A stretch of 64,000 nucleotides of DNA, taken from contig NZ_LT670819.1 of assembly GCF_900129855.1 (NCBI RefSeq), forward strand, positions 6,200,001 to 6,264,000, given 5' to 3'. The notes under the pieces were generated by a model. The model had not been told where the DNA came from, ran no database searches, and was given only the letters and a program-made list of their open reading frames with translations. This stretch comes from Streptomyces sp. 3214.6 (GTDB lineage Bacteria; Actinomycetota; Actinomycetes; Streptomycetales; Streptomycetaceae). The position numbers were made by a program, and so were the translations under genes. Positions 8,076 through 15,315 of this stretch are shown piece after piece; within the stretch, counting starts at the first letter, position 1; each line of letters begins with the position of its first letter.

Positions 8076-9692
8076 TCACATCCGGAAGACGCCGAACTGG
8101 GGGTCGCCCAGGGGCGCGTTGGCGCAGGCGGTCAGTGCCAGCCCCAGCACCTGCCGGGTCTCCACGGGGTCGATGACCCCGTCGTCCCACAGGCGGGCCG
8201 TCGCGTAATAAGCGTTCCCCTGGCGGTCGTACTGCGCACGGATCGGATCCTTGAAGGCCTCCTCGTCCGCGGTGGGCCAGGACTCGCCGCGCGCCTCCAA
8301 CTGGTCCCGCTTGACGGTCGCGAGCACCGACGCGGCCTGCTCGCCGCCCATGACGGAGATCTTGGCGCCCGGCCACATCCACAGGAAGCGCGGCGAGTAG
8401 GCCCGGCCGCACATGGAGTAGTTCCCGGCGCCGTACGACCCGCCGATCACGACCGTCAGCTTCGGCACGCGTGTGCACGCCACGGCCGTCACCATCTTGG
8501 CGCCGTGCTTGGCGATGCCCCCGGCCTCGTAGTCCCGGCCGACCATGAAGCCGGAGATGTTCTGCAGGAACACCAGCGGGATCCCGCGCTGGTCGCACAG
8601 CTCGATGAAGTGGGCGCCCTTCTGGGCGGACTCGGAGAACAGGATGCCGTTGTTGGCGACGATGCCCACCGGGTGGCCGTGGATCCGGGCGAAGCCGGTG
8701 ACCAGGGTCTGCCCGAACTCGGCCTTGAACTCCGCGAACCGGGAGCCGTCGACCACGCGCGCGATGACCTCCCGTACGTCATACGGGGTGCGGGAGTCGA
8801 CCGGCACGGCGCCGTACAGCCCGAAGGGGTCCACCTTGGGCTCGACGGACGGCCGCACCTCCCAGGGGAGGGGACCGCGCGCGGGGAGCGTGGAGACGAT
8901 GTTCCGCACGATCCGCAGCGCGTGCGCGTCGTCCTCCGCGAGATGGTCGGTCACGCCCGACACACGCGCGTGCACCTCGCCGCCGCCCAGTTCCTCCGCG
9001 GTGACGACCTCACCGGTGGCGGCCTTCACCAGCGGGGGCCCGCCCAGGAAGATCGTCCCCTGGTTGCGCACGATGACGGCCTCGTCGCTCATGGCCGGGA
9101 CGTACGCCCCGCCGGCCGTGCACGACCCGAGGACGGCCGCGATCTGGGGGATGCCCGCCCCCGACATCCGGGCCTGGTTGTAGAAGATCCGCCCGAAGTG
9201 CTCCCGGTCCGGGAACACCTCGTCCTGCATCGGCAGGAAGGCGCCGCCGGAGTCGACCAGGTACAGACAGGGCAGGCGGTTCTCCAGAGCCACCTCCTGC
9301 GCGCGCAGGTGCTTCTTCACCGTCATCGGGTAGTAGGTGCCGCCCTTGACGGTGGCGTCGTTGGCGACGATCACGCACACGCGCCCGGCGACCCGCCCGA
9401 TCCCGGCGATGACCCCCGCGGCCGCAGCCTGTCCGTCGTACATCCCGTCGGCGGCCAGCGGCGCGAGCTCCAGGAACGGCGAGCCCGGGTCCAGCAGGGC
9501 GTCGACCCGGTCCCGGGGCAACAGCTTGCCGCGCGCGGTATGGCGGGCCCGCGCCTTCTCGCCGCCGCCCAGCCGGGCCGCGGCGAGCTTGCCGCGCAGC
9601 TCCTCGACGAGGACGCGATGCGCCTCCTCGTTGGCCTGCCAGGCCTCCGACGCGGGATCCGCCGCGCTCGTCAGCTCCGGTGCCTGCTCCAT
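8076..9692 (-). CDS. Acyl-CoA carboxylase carboxyltransferase (beta) subunit
   Basis: 538 residues with two crotonase-like halves of the carboxyltransferase family. The oxyanion-hole region FLQNISGFMVGRDYEAGGIA and GGSYGAGNYSMCGRAYSPRF are the typical conserved segments of methylcrotonyl/propionyl-CoA carboxylase beta chains. It moves the carboxyl group from biotin to the acyl-CoA. It is the first gene of the minus-strand operon, with its promoter region facing the TetR gene at 9802. Length (about 535) and the adjacent alpha subunit, HMG-CoA lyase and AcdH fit 3-methylcrotonyl-CoA carboxylase. Confidence 0.92.
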   Translation of the reverse strand: MEQAPELTSAADPASEAWQANEEAHRVLVEELRGKLAAARLGGGEKARARHTARGKLLPRDRVDALLDPGSPFLELAPLAADGMYDGQAAAAGVIAGIGRVAGRVCVIVANDATVKGGTYYPMTVKKHLRAQEVALENRLPCLYLVDSGGAFLPMQDEVFPDREHFGRIFYNQARMSGAGIPQIAAVLGSCTAGGAYVPAMSDEAVIVRNQGTIFLGGPPLVKAATGEVVTAEELGGGEVHARVSGVTDHLAEDDAHALRIVRNIVSTLPARGPLPWEVRPSVEPKVDPFGLYGAVPVDSRTPYDVREVIARVVDGSRFAEFKAEFGQTLVTGFARIHGHPVGIVANNGILFSESAQKGAHFIELCDQRGIPLVFLQNISGFMVGRDYEAGGIAKHGAKMVTAVACTRVPKLTVVIGGSYGAGNYSMCGRAYSPRFLWMWPGAKISVMGGEQAASVLATVKRDQLEARGESWPTADEEAFKDPIRAQYDRQGNAYYATARLWDDGVIDPVETRQVLGLALTACANAPLGDPQFGVFRM

Positions 9693-9735
9693 CCTGCGGT
9701 TCCCCTCACCCGTGACTGACTGCTCGTCCTCGGCT

Positions 9736-9779
9736 GTTAATGAGCGTTAACCATTTCCTTCAGGTTAACGACCGCTAAC
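9736..9779. promoter_or_regulatory. Two matching 16-bp palindromes: probable TetR operators
   Basis: GTTAATGAGCGTTAAC (9736-9751) and GTTAACGACCGCTAAC (9764-9779) share the pattern GTTAAnGnnCGnTAAC and start 28 bp apart, in the 109-bp gap between the divergent carboxylase operon and the TetR gene. The second overlaps the predicted -35 of the TetR promoter. They are the obvious binding sites for the TetR protein, giving autorepression and control of the leucine operon. The protein-site match is an inference. Confidence 0.75.
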
Positions 9780-9794
9780 CTCCCTGTCTAGAAT
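9765..9794 (+). promoter_or_regulatory. Promoter of the TetR gene, leaderless transcript predicted
   Basis: A -35-like TTAACG (9765-9770) and a -10 TAGAAT (9789-9794) are 18 bp apart. Transcription would begin at about 9801-9802, on the ATG itself. No ribosome-binding site precedes the ATG, which agrees with a leaderless mRNA. Confidence 0.6.
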
Positions 9795-9801
9795 TGCTTT
9801 C

Positions 9802-10395
9802 ATGGCCACGAGAACCGACGCCCCCACCCGCCGCGAGCAGATCCTCAAGGAGGCCGCGCGGCTGTTCGCCGAGCGCGGCTTCCACGGCGTCGGGGTGGAC
9901 GAGATAGGGGCCGCGGTCGGTATCAGCGGTCCGGGGCTGTACCGGCACTTCCCGGGCAAGGACGCGATGCTCGCGGAGCTGCTGGTCGGCATCAGCGGCC
10001 GACTGCTGACAGGTGCGAAACGGCGCCTCCAGGAGGCCGACGGCGTGCCCTTCGAGGCGGTCCTCGACTCGCTCATCGAGGGGCACATCGACTTCGCCCT
10101 CGACGACCGCCCTCTGATCACCCTGCACGACCGCGAGCTGGACCGCCTCCGGGACAGCGACCGCAAGCTGGTGCGCCAGCTCCAGCGGCAGTACGTCGAA
10201 CTGTGGGTGGAGGTCGTCCGCGAGGTCTACCCTGCGTTGACGGAGCCGACGGCCCGTTCGGCGGTGCACTCCGTCTTCGGCCTGCTGAACTCGACCCCGC
10301 ACCTCGGCCGGCCGGGTGCCCTGCCGGGCCGCGGGGTGACCGCGGAGCTGCTGCACCGGATGGCCAGGGGGGCGTTCGCGGCGGCCGGGGCGTGA
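9802..10395 (+). CDS. TetR-family repressor, probably of the leucine/branched-chain operon
   Basis: 197 residues. An N-terminal TetR helix-turn-helix is clear (residues about 10-55, including AARLFAERGFHGVGVDEI and the recognition region GISGPGLYRHFPGKDAML), followed by an all-helical ligand-binding domain. It is divergent from the carboxylase-lyase-AcdH operon across paired palindromes, so it likely represses that operon and itself, with an acyl-CoA or related intermediate as the releasing ligand. It may also control the acyl-CoA dehydrogenase gene that follows at 10526, where another inverted repeat occurs. The ligand is not deducible from sequence. Confidence 0.88.
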   Translation: MATRTDAPTRREQILKEAARLFAERGFHGVGVDEIGAAVGISGPGLYRHFPGKDAMLAELLVGISGRLLTGAKRRLQEADGVPFEAVLDSLIEGHIDFALDDRPLITLHDRELDRLRDSDRKLVRQLQRQYVELWVEVVREVYPALTEPTARSAVHSVFGLLNSTPHLGRPGALPGRGVTAELLHRMARGAFAAAGA

Positions 10396-10455
10396 CGAGC
10401 GTTACCCCGGGCGCACCCTGGACGGCCTCTGTACTCGCCGGTACGGTTGTCTGAG

Positions 10456-10481
10456 CAAGCGCTTAGACATGCATGCGCTTG
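10456..10481. promoter_or_regulatory. Inverted repeat upstream of the second acyl-CoA dehydrogenase gene
   Basis: CAAGCGC (10456-10462) and GCGCTTG (10475-10481) form a perfect 7-bp inverted repeat with a 12-bp centre; the left arm is part of an internal AAGCGCTT palindrome. It lies 44 bp before the GTG start and looks like an operator of a fatty-acid-type TetR regulator. Its wording differs from the 9736-9779 sites, so a different regulator is possible. Confidence 0.5.
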
Positions 10482-10525
10482 GACAGGGCGAAGTTCGCGA
10501 TGCAGGTACGTGGAGGTGGCGGAGA

Positions 10526-11683
10526 GTGCGCCGTACGGTGTTCAACGAGGACCACGAGGCGTTCCGGGAGACCCTCCGGGCCTTCATCGAGGCCGAGGTC
10601 GTCCCTGTCTACGACGAGTGGCTCGCCGCCGGCCAGGCGCCGCGCGACTTCTACTACAAGCTCGCCGAGCTGGGCGTCTTCGGCATCCGCGTCGACGAGG
10701 AGTACGGCGGCGCCGGCATCGACTCCTACAAGTTCGAGGCCGTCCTGTACGAGGAGACGGCCCGCGCGGGCATCACGTTCGGCGGCTCCGGCGTGCACGT
10801 CCTGCTCGGTCTGCCGTACATCAAGCTGCTCGCCACCGACGAGCAGAAGAAGCGCTACCTGCCGAAGTTCGTCTCCGGCGAGGAGATGTGGGCGATCGCG
10901 ATGACCGAGCCGGGCACCGGCTCCGACCTCGCGGGCATGAAGACCACCGCCAAGCTCAGCGAGGACGGCACGCACTACGTCCTCAACGGCTCCAAGACCT
11001 TCATCACCGGCGGCGTCCACGCCGACCAGATGATCGTCTGCGCCCGCACCGCCCCGGCCGGCGCCGACGACCGCCGCCACGGCATATCCCTCCTCGTGGT
11101 GGACACCAAGTCCGAGGGCTACTCGATCGGCCGCAAGCTCGACAAGCTCGGCCTGAAGACCTCCGACACCGCCGAGCTGGCGTTCGTCGACGTCAAGGTG
11201 CCCGTCGAGAACCTCCTCGGCGAGGAGAACAAGGGCTTCTACTACCTCGGCCACAACCTCGCCTCCGAGCGCTGGGGCATCGCCTACGGCGCGTACGCGC
11301 AGGCCAAGGCCGCCGTCCGGTTCGCCAAGCAGTACGTGCAGGAGCGCACCGTCTTCGGCAAGCCGGTCGCGCACTTCCAGAACACCAAGTTCGAGCTGGC
11401 CGCCTGCCAGGCCGAGGTGGACGCGGCCGAGGCCGTCGCCGACCGCGCCACGGAGGCCCTCGACGCGGGCGAGCTGACCCCGGCCGAGGCCGCCAGCGCC
11501 AAACTGTTCTGCACCGAGGTCGCGCACCGCGTCATCGACCGCTGCCTCCAACTGCACGGCGGCTACGGCTTCATGAACGAGTACCCGATCGCCCGCCTGT
11601 ACGCGGACAACCGCGTCAACCGGATCTACGGCGGCACCAGCGAGATCATGAAGTCGATCATCGCCAAGGACATGGGCCTGTAA
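10526..11683 (+). CDS. Acyl-CoA dehydrogenase with relocated catalytic Glu (IVD/LCAD-like)
   Basis: 385 residues from the GTG at 10526, chosen because GGAGGTGGCGGAGA precedes it and the protein then begins with VRRTVFNEDHEAFRET, the normal ACAD start. FAD/substrate motif: MTEPGTGSDLAGM. At the C-terminus the usual catalytic Glu is replaced by Gly (IYGGTSEIMK). A Glu in LASERWG aligns with the alternative base of isovaleryl- and long-chain acyl-CoA dehydrogenases. The enzyme should therefore still be active. It is followed by a TesB thioesterase gene 46 nt downstream. Likely substrates are longer or branched acyl-CoAs. Confidence 0.85.
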   Translation: MRRTVFNEDHEAFRETLRAFIEAEVVPVYDEWLAAGQAPRDFYYKLAELGVFGIRVDEEYGGAGIDSYKFEAVLYEETARAGITFGGSGVHVLLGLPYIKLLATDEQKKRYLPKFVSGEEMWAIAMTEPGTGSDLAGMKTTAKLSEDGTHYVLNGSKTFITGGVHADQMIVCARTAPAGADDRRHGISLLVVDTKSEGYSIGRKLDKLGLKTSDTAELAFVDVKVPVENLLGEENKGFYYLGHNLASERWGIAYGAYAQAKAAVRFAKQYVQERTVFGKPVAHFQNTKFELAACQAEVDAAEAVADRATEALDAGELTPAEAASAKLFCTEVAHRVIDRCLQLHGGYGFMNEYPIARLYADNRVNRIYGGTSEIMKSIIAKDMGL

Positions 11684-11729
11684 GGCCCGCGAAACCCCAG
11701 GAAACGACTGGCGGGTACAACTGTCTCCC

Positions 11730-12602
11730 ATGAGCCAGGCACTTCAGGATCTCCTCGATCTGCTCGACCTCGAGCAGATCGAGGAGAACATCTTCCGCGG
11801 CCGGTCCCGGTCCGCCGTCGTCCCACGCGTCTTCGGCGGGCAGGTCGCGGCCCAGGCACTGGTCGCCGCCGGACGCACGGTCCCCGAGGACCGTCTCGCC
11901 CACTCCCTGCACGCGTACTTCCTGCGCACGGGCGACCCGGGCGCGCCCATCGTCTACACGGTCGACCGGATGAACGACGGCCGTTCCTTCACCGCGCGCC
12001 GCGTCATCGCCGTCCAGCACGGACAGCCGATCTTCGCGCTGTCCGCGTCCTTCCAGCGGTACGAGGAGGGCTTCGAGCACCAGGCGCCCATGCCCGCCGC
12101 CCCGGACCCGGCCACGCTCCCCACCTCGGAGGAGCGACTGCGCGGCTACGACCACCTCGCCCCCGAGATCGTCGAGAGGTTTCTGGAGGCCCGCGAGGCG
12201 GTCGATCTGCGCTACGTCGACGAGCCGCCGTACGGCCGGTACGGCGAGCCGCGCGAGCCGCACTCCCAGGTGTGGTTCCGCGCCAACGGCAAGCTGGCCG
12301 ACGACCCGCTCCTGCACGTCGTCCTCGCCACCTACGTCTCCGACATGACGCTCCTGGACTCGATCCTCCTCGCGCACGGCCGCGGCGGCTGGGCCGTCGG
12401 CGACGTCGTGGGCGCGTCCCTGGACCACGCGATGTGGTTCCACCGCCCGTTCCGCGCCGACGAATGGCTCCTCTACGACCAGGAGTCACCGTCCGCGCAC
12501 GGCGGCCGGGGCCTCGGCCAGGCCCGCATCTACACCCAGGACGGCCGCCTCGCGGTATCGGTGGTCCAGGAGGGCGTGGTCCGCGTTCCCCGCGAACGCT
12601 GA
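11730..12602 (+). CDS. tesB: Acyl-CoA thioesterase II (TesB family)
   Basis: 290 residues forming a double hot-dog fold, the normal TesB length. Segments that align with the TesB catalytic triad are SDMTLLDS (Asp), SLDHAMWFHR (Thr/Ser position) and QEGVVR (Gln). It hydrolyses acyl-CoAs to free acids and CoA in the cytoplasm. It follows the acyl-CoA dehydrogenase gene by 46 nt and may be co-transcribed. There is no recognisable ribosome-binding site before the ATG, and TACAAC lies 8 nt upstream, so a leaderless start from its own promoter is possible. Confidence 0.9.
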   Translation: MSQALQDLLDLLDLEQIEENIFRGRSRSAVVPRVFGGQVAAQALVAAGRTVPEDRLAHSLHAYFLRTGDPGAPIVYTVDRMNDGRSFTARRVIAVQHGQPIFALSASFQRYEEGFEHQAPMPAAPDPATLPTSEERLRGYDHLAPEIVERFLEAREAVDLRYVDEPPYGRYGEPREPHSQVWFRANGKLADDPLLHVVLATYVSDMTLLDSILLAHGRGGWAVGDVVGASLDHAMWFHRPFRADEWLLYDQESPSAHGGRGLGQARIYTQDGRLAVSVVQEGVVRVPRER

Positions 12603-12924
12603 CGGACAAGCTGACGGACAACGGGAGCGGGCCGCCGCCCGACATGACGCACGGCGGATGCGGGATTAGGCTCTTGGAGTGAAAGCCGCAGCGCACGGCA
12701 CGCCCGGCCGACGAGGCTTCCGGACACCGGACCTCAGCCGCAGTGCCGGTCCGCGAGAACCACGGGCGGACCGACTGCAGGCGTCGGCGGTGAAGCAGCC
12801 GTGCAGGTCATGACCCAGCGGTGACCCAGGTCGACGCCGCATCCCTTTTCTCGGCGGCGGCGGCCATTCGCCTCGCGAGCTCCTTCTGGGGCCGCGGGGG
12901 ACGATGGACGAAAGGGTTCCTCTC
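12603..12924. other. Intergenic stretch without a convincing gene
   Basis: After the tesB stop there is a short direct repeat (GCTGACGGACAA twice at about 12600-12621). A GTG-started frame of 43 codons at 12679-12810 exists, but its third-position base use is not that of a coding Streptomyces gene. No RNA gene or terminator stands out. The promoter of the small secreted protein should lie near the right end. Confidence 0.4.
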
Positions 12925-13248
12925 ATGCGAGCACAGCGCGCGAGGCGTGTCCTCGCGGCGTCGGCTGCCGGCCTGCTGATGGCGGGTGGCGCCGCGATCG
13001 GCTCGGCGGGCGTCGCATCGGCGACCGACTCCAACAGCCACGACCACAGCAGCTTCAGTCGGAACTGCGACGACAACGATTACGGCTGGTGGAACAACAA
13101 CGACGACGACTGCGACAACAACGGCCGTCACGACAACGACCACAGCGACCACCGCGACAACGGAGATCGCAACGGAGACCACGACAACGGAGACCATGAC
13201 AACGGAGACCATGGCAACGGAGATCACGGCGACGACTACGGTCGGTGA
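12925..13248 (+). CDS. Small secreted Asp/Asn/His/Gly-rich protein
   Basis: 107 residues from the ATG at 12925, which places MRAQRARR and a hydrophobic core at the N-terminus as a Sec signal peptide with cleavage after GVASA. An in-frame ATG at 12904 is the alternative start. The mature part is almost only Asp, Asn, His, Gly and Arg, with tetra/pentapeptide repeats of the type DHDNG and GDHGN near the end. Such composition suggests divalent metal or calcium binding outside the cell, but no family is recognised. It stands alone between tesB and a gene on the other strand. Confidence 0.65.
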   Translation: MRAQRARRVLAASAAGLLMAGGAAIGSAGVASATDSNSHDHSSFSRNCDDNDYGWWNNNDDDCDNNGRHDNDHSDHRDNGDRNGDHDNGDHDNGDHGNGDHGDDYGR

Positions 13249-13315
13249 CGACTGATCCGGCGTCTCCCTGACGCAGTGCGACGTGCGACCCCCAGCGGGC
13301 CGCACGTCGGCTGCT

Positions 13316-14107
13316 TCACGCCGCCAGTCCCGCCTCGGCCAGCAGATACGCCGTCATCGGGTCGTAGTGGCGGGGGCTCACCACATGGTCGTCGAGGGGG
13401 ACCGCCACCTGCACGGTCCCCTCGGACTCCGCGATGAACAGCGCCGGGTCGTTGCAGTCGGCGTACCCGACGGAGTCCACACCGTGCTGCCCGGCGTAGC
13501 CCGCCCAGCCGTGGTCGGCGACGACGAGGTCGGGCAGGGGCCGGCCCGCCCGCTCCAGCGCGGTGAGGATGGCCTTCATCGGCTCCCCCGAGTGCGTGTG
13601 CCACAGCGTAGCCCCGTGTTCGAGGACCGCCACGTCCGCGACCTGCCAGACGTAGCCCTCGTCCGTCTGGAGCCCGCTCGGGATGACGACGATCTCGCAG
13701 CCGGCGGTGCGCAGCGCGGCGGCGGTGGCGCGATGCACATCGAGCAGACCGCCGGGGTGACCGGTGGCGAACAGCACCCGCTGCCGCCCGTCGGCGGCCT
13801 TGCGCAGCCGCGCCGCCAGCCGGTCCAGACCGCCGGCCGTCAGCTCGGGGTCGATGGTGTCCTGGCCGTAGCGGTACTCGGGATCGTCGTTCACGCCGAC
13901 CCGCTCGGCCATCACCGCGAGCACGTCCTGCTCGTCGCTCCAGCGGTCGCCGAGCTCCAGCCCGAGCCAGAAGTTGCGGACGCCGTTCGCGAGTTGGCGG
14001 TAGTGGGAGAGATTGTTCTCGCGAGGCGTGGCGACATCCCCGGCGATACGGGTTCTGACGAGGTGGTCGAGGAGTTCGACGCGGCTGGGCGTCCCGGGTA
14101 TCGGCAT
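13316..14107 (-). CDS. Phosphatase-family protein of the actinobacterial type
   Basis: 263 residues from the ATG at 14107 (GGGAGG immediately upstream; ATG at 14116 is an alternative). The sequence has GHPGGLLDVH, LWHTHSGEP and VVADHGWAGYAG blocks rich in His and Asp, which suggest a metal-dependent active site; I recognise it as the group annotated simply as phosphatase in streptomycetes. No signal peptide or membrane segment. It is divergent from the agmatinase gene. Substrate unknown. Confidence 0.6.
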   Translation of the reverse strand: MPIPGTPSRVELLDHLVRTRIAGDVATPRENNLSHYRQLANGVRNFWLGLELGDRWSDEQDVLAVMAERVGVNDDPEYRYGQDTIDPELTAGGLDRLAARLRKAADGRQRVLFATGHPGGLLDVHRATAAALRTAGCEIVVIPSGLQTDEGYVWQVADVAVLEHGATLWHTHSGEPMKAILTALERAGRPLPDLVVADHGWAGYAGQHGVDSVGYADCNDPALFIAESEGTVQVAVPLDDHVVSPRHYDPMTAYLLAEAGLAA

Positions 14108-14334
14108 GCCTCCCATTGTGGGGCAGCCGACTGTGCGCGTCTTGGCTGTTCCGGACGCCGGGACGCGCGTCAGTGGATGTACGTTCCCTCCACTCCGTGG
14201 CTCACAGCTGGACGAAACGTACACTTCGCAGCCGCTTTCCCGCTGCCTAGGGTCGGTGGTCGTCATCGTCATCAGTGCAGTCGCCAGAGAAGCAGTGCAT
14301 ACGCGACAAGGCGTAAGAAAGAGAGCATTTCTCC

Positions 14335-15315
14335 ATGAGCAGCAACGAGACGCCTCGCGGCCCCGTCGACTCCTCCCGCATCCCGAGGTATGCCGGACCC
14401 GCGACCTTCGCCCGGCTGCCCCGCCTCGACGAGGTCGGCCGCGCCGACGTCGCCGTGGTGGGCGTGCCGTTCGACTCGGGCGTCTCCTACCGGCCGGGCG
14501 CCCGCTTCGGCGGCAACGCGATCCGTGAGGCGTCCCGGCTGCTGCGCCCCTACAACCCCGCGCAGGACGCCTCCCCCTTCGCCCTCGCCCAGGTCGCGGA
14601 CGCCGGCGACATCGCCGCGAACCCCTTCAACATCAACGAGGCCGTCGACACCATCGAGGCGGCGGCGGACGACCTGCTGGGCACGGGCGCGCGCCTGATG
14701 ACCCTTGGCGGCGACCACACCATCGCGCTGCCTCTCCTGCGCTCGGTGGCGAAGAAGCACGGCCCGGTGGCCCTCCTCCACTTCGACGCGCACCTCGACA
14801 CCTGGGACACGTACTTCGGCGCGGAGTACACGCACGGGACGCCGTTCCGCCGGGCGGTGGAGGAGGGCATCCTGGACACCTCCGCCCTCTCCCACGTCGG
14901 CATCCGCGGCCCGCTCTACGGCAAGCAGGACCTCACCGACGACGAGAAGATGGGCTTCGGCATCGTGACGTCGGCGGATGTGATGCGGCGCGGTGTGGAC
15001 GAGGTGGCGGACCAGCTGCGGCAGCGCATCGGCGACCGCCCCCTCTACATCTCCATCGACATCGACTGCCTCGACCCGGCGCACGCGCCCGGCACGGGCA
15101 CGCCGGAGGCGGGCGGCATGACCTCGCGCGAACTCCTGGAGATCCTGCGCGGCCTGGCGTCCTGCAACCTGGTCTCGGCGGACGTCGTCGAGGTGGCCCC
15201 CGCGTACGATCACGCGGAGATCACGTCGGTGGCCGCCTCCCACACGGCGTACGAACTGACCACGATCATGTCCCGCCAGATCGCCGAGGCCCGCAAGGAG
15301 AACGAGGCCAAGTGA
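14335..15315 (+). CDS. speB: Agmatinase / ureohydrolase-family guanidino hydrolase
   Basis: 326 residues of the arginase/agmatinase fold. The three manganese-binding blocks are present in order: GGDHT, HFDAHLDT and SIDIDCLDPAHAPGTGTPE. It should hydrolyse a guanidino compound to urea plus an amine; agmatine to putrescine is the default guess, guanidinobutyrate is the main alternative. Its last codons overlap the GTG of a thiamine-diphosphate enzyme by 4 nt, so the two are translated together and may act in one pathway. Confidence 0.82.
   Translation: MSSNETPRGPVDSSRIPRYAGPATFARLPRLDEVGRADVAVVGVPFDSGVSYRPGARFGGNAIREASRLLRPYNPAQDASPFALAQVADAGDIAANPFNINEAVDTIEAAADDLLGTGARLMTLGGDHTIALPLLRSVAKKHGPVALLHFDAHLDTWDTYFGAEYTHGTPFRRAVEEGILDTSALSHVGIRGPLYGKQDLTDDEKMGFGIVTSADVMRRGVDEVADQLRQRIGDRPLYISIDIDCLDPAHAPGTGTPEAGGMTSRELLEILRGLASCNLVSADVVEVAPAYDHAEITSVAASHTAYELTTIMSRQIAEARKENEAK

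Noticed and set aside
4637..8208. Long plus-strand open frames across the leucine-catabolism operon
   Set aside because: Antisense to well-defined acyl-CoA dehydrogenase, lyase and carboxylase genes; no recognisable protein.
8071..8598. N-terminal extension of the biotin carboxylase reading frame into the carboxyltransferase gene
   Set aside because: The extension is out-of-frame carboxyltransferase sequence; the protein family starts at FDTVLVANRGE, right after an ATG behind GAGGGG.
12679..12810. Possible 43-codon gene with GTG start upstream of the Asp-rich protein
   Set aside because: Third-codon-position base use is not coding-like and no family pattern is seen.
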